Notes: generated by a model from the sequence alone, not told the origin. A stretch of DNA of 58,556 nt from Paracoccaceae bacterium (GCA_020447005.1 JAGRDO010000057.1:1089-59644), one strand, 5' to 3'; counted from the stretch's first letter, positions 36,428-44,852 are shown. Made by a program: numbers and translations.

Positions 36428-36618
36428 CTGAACCGCGCCAGCACCTGTTGGGGATGAGGACAGGGCGCGTATTGCGCCGGGTCCGCAAGGTGGAAAATAC
36501 ACCCGGCAGACCCAGCATCCGGTTTCCCGGTGCGTCACGTTCCCCTGAAAACAACAGGTTGGTTCGGGACGCTGTTCCTGGCTAATGCCACCACTCACGG
36601 AACGCTTCAATTCTGCTG

Positions 36619-36635
36619 CTTTACCTTACGTAAAG
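36619..36635. promoter_or_regulatory. Dyad CTTTAC-N5-GTAAAG, candidate protein-binding site
   Basis: Perfect 6-bp arms spaced by five bases, in A+T-rich sequence about 115 bp beyond the LuxR stop and 190 bp before the minus-strand terminator. It could control a minus-strand RNA. The binding protein is unknown. Confidence 0.35.
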
Positions 36636-36748
36636 AAAGTAGGGAAATCCTTACCTTTGAAACCCAACGCTCGCCTCAGCGGGAATTATTCCGATTTCAG
36701 TAACAAAAACGCGTCAGATTGCTGGCACTAAAGTGACAGTCAGGAAAT

Positions 36749-37507
36749 CTATGCCGGAGCGATGAAAATCTGGTTCTGAAAGGACGCCTTGAGAACCGCC
36801 TGCGCGGTGGTTTCAACCTCCAACGCTTCACGGGCAAGCCTCAGGTGTTTTTCGATGGTCGCGGGCGTCAGGCCCATGATCGTGGCGATGTCCTGCATCG
36901 TCTTGCCTTCGCCGACCCATTCAAGCGCCTCGCGCTGGCGCGCGGTCAAGGAACGCCGTGGGGTGGCGAAGGGCAGGGATGTGATGCGCAGATGCGTGAT
37001 GTTGTTGATCAGCAGAATCTCGCGGCCATGGACAGACCAGATCTGGTCGACCGCGTCCTGATCAAGACCCACCCGCGCGCAAAGACCGATCGCGCCTTTC
37101 GAGCGGACCGAAAGATCCCGGAAACTGATCGCATAGCCGCTGCTGATCTCATACCGATTGTTAAGCTCGACAATGCGCCGCTCGGTATCCGTCATCGCAC
37201 CGGAGTCGACCATCTCGCGGATAAGCTGCCACGAGCAGGCGCCAACGTTGTTTGCCGCCCAGGAAACCATCGGCGCGTGATAGTAAAGCCCTTTCTGGAC
37301 GTATTCATCCAGATAGGACTGATGATGATTCGAGAGAATCAGAAGATCGTCGGTATTCCCGTAGGAATGCGACGTTCTGAACCGCGTGAATCCGTAAAAC
37401 AGCCGGTCAAAGCCGTATTCCGCCATCTTCTGGATATGCAACGCCCAGACTTCCTCGATCGTCGTCGGCTCAAGGATCTGTTCAAGGTGATCAAGCAACG
37501 GGGTCAT
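36749..37507 (-). CDS. LuxR-type quorum-sensing regulator (solo)
   Basis: 252 residues. An N-terminal autoinducer-binding domain (about 15-165) shows FDRLFYGFTRFRTS, the pattern YLDEYVQKGLYYHAPMVSWA holding the conserved Tyr/Asp/Trp region, and SGYAISFRDLS. The C-terminal GerE helix-turn-helix (about 185-245) is LTARQREALEWVGEGKTMQD then IATIMGLTPATIEKHLRLAR. No luxI-type synthase is in the window, so it is a solo that may read signals from a distant synthase or from neighbours. It is divergent from the FAD oxidoreductase gene across 236 bp and might control it. The start at 37507 has only a modest ribosome site. Confidence 0.88.
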   Translation of the reverse strand: MTPLLDHLEQILEPTTIEEVWALHIQKMAEYGFDRLFYGFTRFRTSHSYGNTDDLLILSNHHQSYLDEYVQKGLYYHAPMVSWAANNVGACSWQLIREMVDSGAMTDTERRIVELNNRYEISSGYAISFRDLSVRSKGAIGLCARVGLDQDAVDQIWSVHGREILLINNITHLRITSLPFATPRRSLTARQREALEWVGEGKTMQDIATIMGLTPATIEKHLRLAREALEVETTAQAVLKASFQNQIFIAPA

Positions 37508-37743
37508 TTCCGCGCAAGCCTTCCACTATTGGCCGTGCTTCGCCACATGCAATGTCCGGACAGCGTAGACCCACCGCCGCGTCCGGGTACATGATGGCAT
37601 ACCAGACGGCATTCCAGAAGCGTCAGTTCGTTTCATGTCTCAATCCCCGATGCCTGTTTGACACGGGAATTCAACTCTGTCGAGAGTTTCTCCTTTACAG
37701 GGCAATGTGTTGTAGTACATCGGGATGCGCCGGCGGAGGGATC

Positions 37744-38928
37744 ATGGGTCGCGAACACTGGGATGTGGTTATCGTCGGCGGGGCCGTGACCGGTTCATCG
37801 ACGGCCTGGTGGCTGTTGCGGACCGACCCGGCGCTGCGTGTCCTGGTTGTCGAGAAAGACCCAACCTATGCCAGGGCCGCGACCGCCTTGTCCGTCGCGT
37901 CGATCCGGCAGCAGTTTTCGAACCCGGTCAATGTCGAGATCAGCCGCTTCGGCATCGATTTCATCCGGAACTTTTCCCGGCATGTCGGCCCGGCCGGCGG
38001 CGTCGCGTCGCTTGGCCTGCGCGAGAACGGCTATCTTTTCCTGTCCGGCACTGAGGCGGGCGCGGCACTGATGGAGGATCTCGCCGCCATGCAGCGCGGC
38101 CTTGGTGCCGCGACCGAGGTGCTCGGGGTCGAGACCCTGCGCAAGCGGTTCCCCTGGATGCGCTTCGATGATGTCGTTGCGGGCAGTCTCGGGGCCCGCG
38201 ATGAAGGCTGGTTCGACAACATGGGGCTTTTGAACGGGCTGCGCAATGCGGCCCGCGGTCTTGGTGCGGTCTACCGCACCGGCGAAGTGACGAACGTGGT
38301 GCGAGAGGGTGACCGGATAACCGGCGTCACGCTTGCCGAAGGTGACGATCTGGGCGCGGGCGCGGTCCTCTGCGCGGCGGGAACCGGCGCGCCCGCGCTC
38401 TGCCGGATGGTTGGCGCAGACCTGCCGGTCGAGCCGCGCAAACGCACCGTCTTCGTGATCGACGCGCCGAATGCCCGCCATCCCGATGCACCCTTGCTGA
38501 TCGATCACACCGGATTCTACCTGCGGCCCGAGCACAATCACTGGATCACCGCCACGGTTCCGGACGATGACCGGGTCTGCGACCTCGACGATTGGGAACC
38601 TGACGCCGGCCAATTCGAAGAGACGATCTGGGAACGGTTATATGGCCGCGCCGAAGGGTTCGATGCGGCCAAGGTGATGCGACTTTGGGTCGGTCATTAT
38701 GACTATAACCTGCTGGACCAGAATGCCGTGCTGGGGCTTTGGCCGGGGCTTTCCAATTTCTATGTCGCGGCCGGGTTTTCCGGCCACGGGCTGCAACAGG
38801 CGCCCGCCGTCGGCCGGGGTTTGTCCGAGTTGATCCTGACCGGAGGCTACCGGACGCTCGATCTGTCGCCGCTCGGGCCTGACCGGATCGCTCGGGGGGT
38901 GCCGATGCTGGAAAAAGCCATCGTCTGA
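37744..38928 (+). CDS. FAD-dependent oxidoreductase, DAO family
   Basis: A 394-residue flavoprotein of the D-amino-acid oxidase/sarcosine oxidase group. The dinucleotide fold begins at the N-terminus (DVVIVGGAVTGSSTAWWLL; GGAVTG in place of the usual GxGxxG), with the ribose-binding Glu in VLVVEKDP. The C-terminal FAD-contact region is NFYVAAGFSGHGLQQAPAVG, typical of this family. The start at 37744 has an excellent GGAGGGATC; a longer frame from 37552 is not coding. Substrates of such enzymes are secondary or tertiary amines (sarcosine, dimethylglycine) or amino acids; none is indicated. It converges on the MBL hydrolase gene. Confidence 0.88.
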   Translation: MGREHWDVVIVGGAVTGSSTAWWLLRTDPALRVLVVEKDPTYARAATALSVASIRQQFSNPVNVEISRFGIDFIRNFSRHVGPAGGVASLGLRENGYLFLSGTEAGAALMEDLAAMQRGLGAATEVLGVETLRKRFPWMRFDDVVAGSLGARDEGWFDNMGLLNGLRNAARGLGAVYRTGEVTNVVREGDRITGVTLAEGDDLGAGAVLCAAGTGAPALCRMVGADLPVEPRKRTVFVIDAPNARHPDAPLLIDHTGFYLRPEHNHWITATVPDDDRVCDLDDWEPDAGQFEETIWERLYGRAEGFDAAKVMRLWVGHYDYNLLDQNAVLGLWPGLSNFYVAAGFSGHGLQQAPAVGRGLSELILTGGYRTLDLSPLGPDRIARGVPMLEKAIV

Positions 38929-38967
38929 GCGACGATCGGTCCGGGCGGACACCAGCCTGTCCGGAAA

Positions 38968-39843
38968 TCAGAGCTTGTCGACCGGAACCTTCAGATAGCT
39001 CGTGCCGTCGGCTTCCGCCGGCGGCATCTGGCCCGCGCGCATGTTGATCTGCAAGGACGGGATGATCAATCGCGGCATCGCCAGCGTTTCGTCGCGCGCA
39101 TTGCGCATCTTCACGAACTCGTCTTCGCTGCGCCCGGCGCCCACATGGACGTTCTTTGCCTTTTCCTCGGCAACGGTCGTCTCCCACGCATAGGTGTCGC
39201 GCCCGGGTGCCTTGTAGTCATGGCCGACGAAGATCCGCGTATCGTCCGGCAGGCTCAGGATTTTCTGGATCGAGGCGAACAGGGCTTCGGCCGATCCGCC
39301 GGGAAAATCACAGCGTGCCGTGCCGAAATCGGGCATGAAAAGCGTGTCGCCGACGAAAGCCGCGTCGCCGATGACATAGGTCAGGCAGGCGGGCGTGTGG
39401 CCGGGTGTGTGCAGCACATGACCCTCCAGCCCGCCGATATCGAACCGATCGCCTTCCTGAAACAGCCGGTCGAACTGGCTCCCATCGCGTTGAAACTCGG
39501 TGCCTTCATTGAAGATCTTGCCGAACGTGTCCTGAACCACGGTGATCTTCTGGCCAATGCCGATCTTGCCGCCCAGCAGTTTCTGGATATAGGGCGCGGC
39601 CGACAGGTGGTCGGCATGCACATGGGATTCAAGGATCCACTCCACCGTCAACCCTTCGGCCCTGACATGGGCGATGACAGCATCGGCAGACCGCGTATCG
39701 GTGCGCCCCGATGCGTAATCGAAATCCAGCACCGAATCCACGATGGCGCAGGACGGGCCGGCCGGATCCTTCACGACATAAGTTATCGTATTGGTCGCGT
39801 CATCGAAAAATCCGCGGACATCTGGATGGCGATTGCTGGACAT
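38968..39843 (-). CDS. MBL-fold hydrolase, ETHE1/Blh-like (possible persulfide dioxygenase)
   Basis: A 291-residue metallo-beta-lactamase fold protein. Metal ligands: HVHADH (H74, H76, D78, H79), H149 in LHTPGHTPA, D166 in FVGDTLF, H207 in FVGHDYK. The segments FVGDTLFMPDFGTARCDFPG and YKAPGRDTYAWETTVAEEK are typical of the Blh/ETHE1 group, which oxidises glutathione or protein persulfides, rather than glyoxalase II. The ATG at 39843 follows GGAGC. A promoter with a dyad over its -10 lies in the 79 bp upstream, suggesting repression, for instance by a BigR/SqrR-like sulfide sensor. A redoxin gene precedes it. Confidence 0.85.
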   Translation of the reverse strand: MSSNRHPDVRGFFDDATNTITYVVKDPAGPSCAIVDSVLDFDYASGRTDTRSADAVIAHVRAEGLTVEWILESHVHADHLSAAPYIQKLLGGKIGIGQKITVVQDTFGKIFNEGTEFQRDGSQFDRLFQEGDRFDIGGLEGHVLHTPGHTPACLTYVIGDAAFVGDTLFMPDFGTARCDFPGGSAEALFASIQKILSLPDDTRIFVGHDYKAPGRDTYAWETTVAEEKAKNVHVGAGRSEDEFVKMRNARDETLAMPRLIIPSLQINMRAGQMPPAEADGTSYLKVPVDKL

Positions 39844-39856
39844 GGGGCAGCTCCGA

Positions 39857-39898
39857 ATTCTGTTACCCGGAATATAGAACGTCCTGTTCGCATAGCAA
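39857..39898 (-). promoter_or_regulatory. MBL hydrolase promoter with ATTC-N9-GAAT dyad
   Basis: Read on the minus strand: -35 TTGCTA (39893-39898), 16-bp spacer, -10 TATATT (39871-39876). The dyad ATTC-N9-GAAT (39857-39873) overlaps the -10. It resembles, with one extra spacer base, the ATTC-N8-GAAT site I recall for the sulfide sensor SqrR. Just upstream are tandem AATGTTTG/AATGTTTC 8-mers. Confidence 0.45.
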
Positions 39899-39922
39899 TG
39901 TTTGAATGTTTCAGGGCAGGGC

Positions 39923-40477
39923 TCAGGCAGCTCTCCACTTGATCGAACATCCCATCGAGGCGATCTGGTCGCGCGGCCCTATGCCGGTTTCGGCGATCTG
40001 GCGCATCGCCTCAAAAAGCTCGCGCCGCGATTCCGGCGCCGCGGGGTTGCGTCCCGACGCATCGAGCCGCCCGCGGTACTGCAACCCGAAATTCGCATCG
40101 AAACCGAAGAAGTCGGGCGTGCACACCGCGCCATAGCTTCGGGCGACGTCCTGCGTCTCATCGTAAAGATAGGGAAAGCGGAAACCGTTGTGGCTGGCCT
40201 CGGCGCGCATCTGGTCAAAACCATCGGCCGGGTAGGCGGTGGCGTCATTCGATGAAATGGCAGCAACACCGATCCCGAGTTCCATCAACCCATGCGCGTC
40301 GCGCACGATCCGGTCAAGGATCGAGCGGACATAGGGGCAATGGTTGCAGATGAACATGATCAGCGTGCCACGCTGGCCCGCGACCCGAGCCAGGGACCAG
40401 ACCTCGCCATCCGTGGCGGGAAGGGCGAAATCGGGGGCTTTCCAGCCAAAGTCGCAGACGGGTGGGGTGGCGGCCAT
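39923..40477 (-). CDS. Thioredoxin-fold redoxin (AhpC/TSA-like)
   Basis: A 184-residue cytoplasmic thioredoxin-fold protein. N-terminal APDFALPATDGEVWSLARVAG matches redoxin/AhpC-TSA openings. The active site is C44-N-H-C47 in FICNHCPYVRSI, and PDFFGFDANFGLQYRGRLD holds the later strand. The CNHCPYV group is related to resA/peroxiredoxin-like proteins; peroxidase or disulfide-reducing activity is probable but not defined. AAGGAGAGACCC precedes the start. It lies 15 bp downstream of rpe on the same strand and 79 bp upstream of the MBL hydrolase gene, so a partial operon rpe-redoxin is likely. Confidence 0.85.
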   Translation of the reverse strand: MAATPPVCDFGWKAPDFALPATDGEVWSLARVAGQRGTLIMFICNHCPYVRSILDRIVRDAHGLMELGIGVAAISSNDATAYPADGFDQMRAEASHNGFRFPYLYDETQDVARSYGAVCTPDFFGFDANFGLQYRGRLDASGRNPAAPESRRELFEAMRQIAETGIGPRDQIASMGCSIKWRAA

Positions 40478-40492
40478 GGGTCTCTCCTTGAA

Positions 40493-41179
40493 CTAGGCGG
40501 CTTCGGCAGCCGCGCGGATTGCCGCGATGTTCTTTCCGTAGACGTCCGGTTTTGCAACGGAGCCGCCCGAAAACACGGCCGAACCCGCCACCAGAACATC
40601 CGCACCTGCCGCGGCCACCAGCGGCGCCGTTTCCGGCGTGATGCCGCCGTCAATTTCGATAAGGACAGGCCGATCCCCGATCATATCGCGTAAAGATCGG
40701 ACCTTATCTATCTGTGAATGAATGAATTTCTGTCCGCCAAAGCCCGGGTTCACCGTCATCACGCAGATCATGTCGGCTAGGTCCAGAACCGGTCGAACCG
40801 CATCGGCCGGCGTTCCGGGATTGATCGCAATACCTGCTTTTTTTCCTGTCGCACGAATGGCTTGCAATGTGCGGTGAATGTGCGGTCCGGCCTCGATATG
40901 TGCAGTAATGATGTCTGCGCCGGCTTCGGCAAAAGCCTCGATAAAGGGATCAACCGGGGCGATCATCAGATGCACGTCCATCACGGTCCGGATATGGGGC
41001 CTGATTGCCTTGCAGGTCGCGGGGCCAAAGGTCAGGTTCGGCACAAAATGGCCATCCATGATGTCGACATGAACCCAATCGCAACCCTGATCCTCGATCG
41101 CGCGGATTTCCGCGCCGAAATTCGCGAAATCCGAAGAAAGAATGGAAGGGGCGATCTTGATCGAACGATCGAATGTCAT
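40493..41179 (-). CDS. rpe: Ribulose-phosphate 3-epimerase
   Basis: A 228-residue TIM-barrel enzyme that interconverts ribulose 5-phosphate and xylulose 5-phosphate in the pentose phosphate and Calvin cycles. Motifs: IAPSILSSDFANFG, HVDIMDGHFVPNLTFGP (metal ligands H and D), DVHLMI, MTVNPGFGGQKFI and EIDGGITPETAPL with phosphate binding in VAGSAVF. CGGAG precedes the start. No Calvin-cycle genes are near, so a general pentose role is likely. It is divergent from the acyl-CoA ligase operon. Confidence 0.96.
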   Translation of the reverse strand: MTFDRSIKIAPSILSSDFANFGAEIRAIEDQGCDWVHVDIMDGHFVPNLTFGPATCKAIRPHIRTVMDVHLMIAPVDPFIEAFAEAGADIITAHIEAGPHIHRTLQAIRATGKKAGIAINPGTPADAVRPVLDLADMICVMTVNPGFGGQKFIHSQIDKVRSLRDMIGDRPVLIEIDGGITPETAPLVAAAGADVLVAGSAVFSGGSVAKPDVYGKNIAAIRAAAEAA

Positions 41180-41281
41180 GGCAATCTCCGATATCTGATG
41201 CGCGGGATGTAGCGGCTATTTGCGCCGGGGGCCAGTCCGGTGATCCTGCGGGACCGCAATTGATACGGAAATTACATAATA

Positions 41282-41297
41282 CCGATTATCGGATAAT
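41282..41297. promoter_or_regulatory. Overlapping palindromes, candidate operator between rpe and acyl-CoA ligase
   Basis: CCGAT-T-ATCGG (41282-41292) and ATTAT-CGG-ATAAT (41285-41297) are both perfect and overlap, in an A+T-rich island (about 41265-41300) within the 241-bp divergent gap. This looks like a TetR/MarR-type operator; no such regulator gene is adjacent. Confidence 0.45.
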
Positions 41298-41420
41298 TGG
41301 ATCTGGGCTTGCGCCCTGCGACCGGCACAGGCAGATACGCCGCCCTGCCGCCGCAACCCTGCCAAAAGCCGCAAGCGCCGTCGCCTTGCATCGTCTTTAC
41401 ATCAGGCGTAGCGATGGCAC

Positions 41421-42932
41421 ATGCTCTCCGTGACCGAATGCCCGAACGCGCCGCAATGCCCTGCGCCTTACAATATGGCCCGGGATGTGCTGGCCCACGC
41501 GCACCGGCTTGCCGACAAGCCTGCGCTGCAGATCTTGCGCGTGACCGGTGCCGAACGCTGGAGCTATGGGCAACTTGAGCGCACCGTTCGCGGTGTCGCG
41601 ACCGGTCTTCTTGATCTGGGCCTGACGCCGGGCGACCGAATTCTGTTGCGGCTCGGCAATGGAATTGCCTTTCCGCTGGCCTTTCTGGGGGCGATCGCCG
41701 CCGGGCTTGTCCCGGTGCCGACACCAGCCGATCTGTCAGAGGCCGAGGCGACGCGGCTTGCGCGGATCGTCGCGCCCCGCCTGATCGTGGCGGGTGACGG
41801 GCTGGCCTTGCCCAGCCCCGCGCCCTGCCCGGTTCTCAATGATGCCGCCCTGCTGGAATTCAAGGCCCTGCCCGAGGCCGATTGGAACATGGGCGCGCCT
41901 GACCGTGACGCCTATATCGTCTTTACCTCCGGCAGTTCCGGCCCGCCGCGCGCCGTCGTTCATGCGCATCGCGCCTTGTGGGCGCGCCGCATGATGATGG
42001 AGGATTGGCACGGGCTGCGCGAAACGGACCGGGTGTTTCATGCCGGGGCGCTCAACTGGACCTTTACGCTTGGGGCCGGGCTCTTCGACCCTTGGCTGGC
42101 CGGAGCAACCGCGATGGTGGCCGCGAATACCGTCGATCCGGCGCAGATTCCACTACTTTTGCGGCGCTTCGATGTGACAGTTTTCTGCGCTGTTCCGGGT
42201 ATTTACAGGAAGATATTGAAGCTTTTTCCGCCGCTCGCGCACCCAAGGCTGCGCCACGGGTTGTCGGCGGGTGAAAGGTTGCCCCCTTCCCTGCGCGCCG
42301 CCTGGCGTGAGGCGACGGGATGCGATGTGCACGAGGCTTTCGGCATGTCCGAATGCTCGACTTTTCTGTCAGCCAGCCCAAGCCGCCCTGCCCCGTCCGG
42401 AGCGCTTGGCTACGCGCAGTCTGGCCGCCGGATCGCGGTGCTGGGGCCAGACGGTCTGCCTTTGCCAATGGGCGAGACGGGCCGCCTTGCCGTCCATCGC
42501 AGCGACCCGGGGTTGTTTCTTCGCTATGACAATGTGGAAACAAAGAGCAGCTTCCACGGGGATTGGTTCCTTACAGGCGACATGGTTGCCATGGCCGAAG
42601 ACGGCGCGATCACCAGCCACGGGCGCGAGGACGATCTGATCACCGCGGGCGGCTACAGGATTTCGCCCGGGGACATTGAAGAGGTTTTCGCCGGATGTCC
42701 GGGGATCGACCTTGTGGCGGCGGTCGAAGTGCCGCTGCGCGAGGATGTGACCGGAATAGGTCTTTTCTACACCGGCGATCTGGACGAGGATGCGGCCAGG
42801 GCGTTGGCGCAAAGCCGTCTTTCACGGGCAAGGCAGCCGCGCCTTTACAAGCATGTGGACAGGATGCCGCTGACCGCGACCGGCAAGGTAAGCCGCCGGG
42901 AATTGCGTAAGGAATGGATTGCAACACGATGA
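41421..42932 (+). CDS. Acyl-CoA synthetase (AMP-forming), benzoate-CoA-ligase-like
   Basis: A 503-residue ANL-superfamily enzyme that activates a carboxylic acid to its CoA thioester through an acyl-adenylate. The P-loop is FTSGSSGPPRAVVH (168-181), where the usual Lys is Arg. Later motifs: HEAFGMSECSTF, GRLAVHRSDPG, GDWFLTGDM, GREDDLITAGGYRISPGDIE and the catalytic Lys in LTATGKVSRREL. The gene organisation and sequence resemble the benzoate-CoA ligase group, so an aromatic or branched acid is plausible; this is inference. The start at 41421 has a weak ribosome site. Its stop overlaps the FrnE-like gene start (ATGATG), beginning a coupled three-gene unit. Confidence 0.88.
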   Translation: MLSVTECPNAPQCPAPYNMARDVLAHAHRLADKPALQILRVTGAERWSYGQLERTVRGVATGLLDLGLTPGDRILLRLGNGIAFPLAFLGAIAAGLVPVPTPADLSEAEATRLARIVAPRLIVAGDGLALPSPAPCPVLNDAALLEFKALPEADWNMGAPDRDAYIVFTSGSSGPPRAVVHAHRALWARRMMMEDWHGLRETDRVFHAGALNWTFTLGAGLFDPWLAGATAMVAANTVDPAQIPLLLRRFDVTVFCAVPGIYRKILKLFPPLAHPRLRHGLSAGERLPPSLRAAWREATGCDVHEAFGMSECSTFLSASPSRPAPSGALGYAQSGRRIAVLGPDGLPLPMGETGRLAVHRSDPGLFLRYDNVETKSSFHGDWFLTGDMVAMAEDGAITSHGREDDLITAGGYRISPGDIEEVFAGCPGIDLVAAVEVPLREDVTGIGLFYTGDLDEDAARALAQSRLSRARQPRLYKHVDRMPLTATGKVSRRELRKEWIATR

Positions 42933-43585
42933 TAAAGCTGGATATAATTTCTGATATTGCCTGCCCTTGGTGCTATGTCGGCAAGGCCTATCTTGATCGT
43001 GCTCTGGAAAAGTCCCCCGATCATCCGTTTGAGGTGGAATGGCATCCGTTTCAGCTGAACCCTGACATGCCCGAAGACGGTATGGACCGGCGCGCCTATC
43101 TTGAGGCGAAGTTCGGCGGCAAGGACGGCGCCGTTCGGGCCTATGCGCCGCTGGTGCAGCATGCCGAACAGTCAGGAGCGGTTCTCAACCTCGACAAGGT
43201 GGCCCGCACGCCCAACACGCTCAATGCCCACCGTCTGGTGCATTGGGCCGGGCTGGAAGGGCGGCAGAGCGCGATGGTCACGGCGCTTTTTCGGGCGTTG
43301 TGGCGCGACGGGCGCGACGTGGGCGATGTGGAAACCCTGGCCGATATCGCCGGGGAAACCGGTCTGGACAGGGCTATGATGCTGCGCCTTTTGCAAGGCG
43401 ACGGCGACCGTGCGGATATTGCCGCTCGCGACGCCCATGCACGCGAGCGCGGTGTCTCGGGCGTGCCGACATTCATTATTGCCCACCGCCACGTCCTGCA
43501 GGGCGCGCAGCCGACCGAGGTATGGCTTGATGTCATCCGCCAGCTTTCCGACGGGTCGCCGGGTGCCGAAAGCTCTGGCGAATGA
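42929..43585 (+). CDS. FrnE-like DsbA family oxidoreductase
   Basis: A 218-residue cytoplasmic thioredoxin-fold protein with a large helical insertion. The active site is C12-P-W-C15 near the N-terminus (DIACPWCYVGK), followed by YLDRALEKSPDHPFEVEWHP and FQLNPDMP. GVSGVPTFII gives the cis-Pro loop. Relatives are FrnE of polyketide clusters and Deinococcus, and 2-hydroxychromene-2-carboxylate isomerases. There is no signal peptide, so it works in the cytosol as a disulfide oxidoreductase or glutathione-linked isomerase. It overlaps both neighbours by a few bases and is thus tied to the acyl-CoA ligase and the efflux pump. Confidence 0.87.
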   Translation: MIKLDIISDIACPWCYVGKAYLDRALEKSPDHPFEVEWHPFQLNPDMPEDGMDRRAYLEAKFGGKDGAVRAYAPLVQHAEQSGAVLNLDKVARTPNTLNAHRLVHWAGLEGRQSAMVTALFRALWRDGRDVGDVETLADIAGETGLDRAMMLRLLQGDGDRADIAARDAHARERGVSGVPTFIIAHRHVLQGAQPTEVWLDVIRQLSDGSPGAESSGE

Positions 43586-44823
43586 CGATTGAGCAGCCTG
43601 ACGCGGTTCTCCGCCGCCTTCCGGTCGTCGAATTCGTGATCCTTCTGGCGACGCTCTTCGCCATGACCGCGTTTTCGATTGACGCGATGCTGCCGGCCCT
43701 TCCCGAAATCGCGCGGGACCTTACCCCGGAAAATCCGAACCGGGCGCAACTTATCATCACAAGTTTCGTTCTGGGCATGGGTCTTGGCACATTCGCTGCC
43801 GGGCCGCTTTCGGATTCCTTCGGGCGCAGGGCGACAATCCTCGTCGGCGCGCTGATCTATGCAATCGGGGCATTGCTTGCATGGAAAGCGCCGACATTCG
43901 AATGGATGCTGCTGGCGCGGCTTTTGCAGGGCCTGGGGGTCGCCGGGCCGCGGATCGCGGGAATGGCGCTGGTTCGCGATCTTTATTCCGGCCGGCAGAT
44001 GGCGCAGCTCATCTCGTTCGTGATGATGATATTCACCCTCGTGCCGGCGGTGGCGCCGCTGATCGGGTCGTTCATCATTGCGGGGTTCGGCTGGCGGGCG
44101 GTTTTCGTGGCCTTCATCCTCTTTGCGGCGCTGGCAACGATCTGGTTCGGGGTGCGGCAACCCGAAACCCTGCCACCGGCGCGGCGCCTTCCGCTGTCCG
44201 CGCGCCCGATGATCAGGGCCGCGAAAGAGGTTCTGTCCAACCGGACGGTCGTTCTGGTGCTGGCGGTCCAGTCGCTGACCTTCGCATCCCTCTTCAGCAC
44301 CCTTTCCGCGACCCAGCAGATTTTCGATCACTATTTCGGGCGCGGCGCCGAATTTCCCTATTGGTTCGCGGTTATCGCCCTGCTGGCCGGCACGGCAAGC
44401 ATCGTCAACGCGCGCCTTGTGGTCAGGGTCGGCATGCGGCGGATGGCCGAGGTGACCTATGCCGCCCAGACGGTCTTGTCGCTGGTTCTGGCCGCACTTT
44501 TCGCAAGCGGCGTATTGTCAGGGCCGGACAGCTTCCCGATCTATCTCGGCTGGACGGTCTCGGTCTTTTTCATGGTGGGTCTGACACTTGGCAACCTGAA
44601 CGCGATCGGGCTTGAACCGATGGGCCATATCGCGGGGATGGCCGCATCCCTGATGACCGCGCTTGCGACGGTCATATCCGTGATCATCGCCTATCCGATC
44701 GGACGGGTCTTTGACGACACCCCGCGGCCGCTGATCATCGGGGTTCTGATCTGCAGCGCGCTGGCCTATGGGTTGATGCAACTGCTCAAGCGGCAGGAAA
44801 CGCAGGGCACGCGTCGGCAATAG
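43582..44823 (+). CDS. MFS drug-resistance transporter, Bcr/CflA type
   Basis: A 413-residue inner membrane protein with 12 predicted helices. It matches the Bcr/CflA branch: FSIDAMLPALPEIARDL after helix 1, the loop GPLSDSFGRRATILVGALIY in place of the classic DRxGRR, then RLLQGLGVAGPRIAGMALVRD. It would export a small hydrophobic compound by proton antiport. Its ATG overlaps the FrnE-like gene stop (ATGA). In this operon the exported compound may be a product or toxic acid handled by the ligase; that is inference. Confidence 0.9.
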   Translation: MTIEQPDAVLRRLPVVEFVILLATLFAMTAFSIDAMLPALPEIARDLTPENPNRAQLIITSFVLGMGLGTFAAGPLSDSFGRRATILVGALIYAIGALLAWKAPTFEWMLLARLLQGLGVAGPRIAGMALVRDLYSGRQMAQLISFVMMIFTLVPAVAPLIGSFIIAGFGWRAVFVAFILFAALATIWFGVRQPETLPPARRLPLSARPMIRAAKEVLSNRTVVLVLAVQSLTFASLFSTLSATQQIFDHYFGRGAEFPYWFAVIALLAGTASIVNARLVVRVGMRRMAEVTYAAQTVLSLVLAALFASGVLSGPDSFPIYLGWTVSVFFMVGLTLGNLNAIGLEPMGHIAGMAASLMTALATVISVIIAYPIGRVFDDTPRPLIIGVLICSALAYGLMQLLKRQETQGTRRQ

Positions 44824-44852
44824 GCGCCCCGGGCGGGCGTTTGTTCGGCGCC

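Larger units (their letters stand above)
36338..36748. other. Non-coding stretch between tsf and the LuxR gene
   Basis: This is the longest gene-free stretch in the window. No convincing coding frame was found on either strand. It holds a hairpin at 36397-36427 that reads as a terminator on the minus strand, a dyad CTTTAC-N5-GTAAAG at 36619-36635, a small palindrome GGAATTATTCC near 36680, and an A+T-richer right half (about 36600-36740) unlike its surroundings. It may be a long 3' untranslated region of the LuxR gene, a minus-strand small RNA, or a decayed gene. Confidence 0.5.

Noticed and set aside
36173-36610. A 145-codon minus-strand open frame over the tsf end and the non-coding gap
   Set aside because: It passes through the tsf terminator and the minus-strand terminator hairpin, lacks a ribosome site and is Arg/Pro/Cys-rich.
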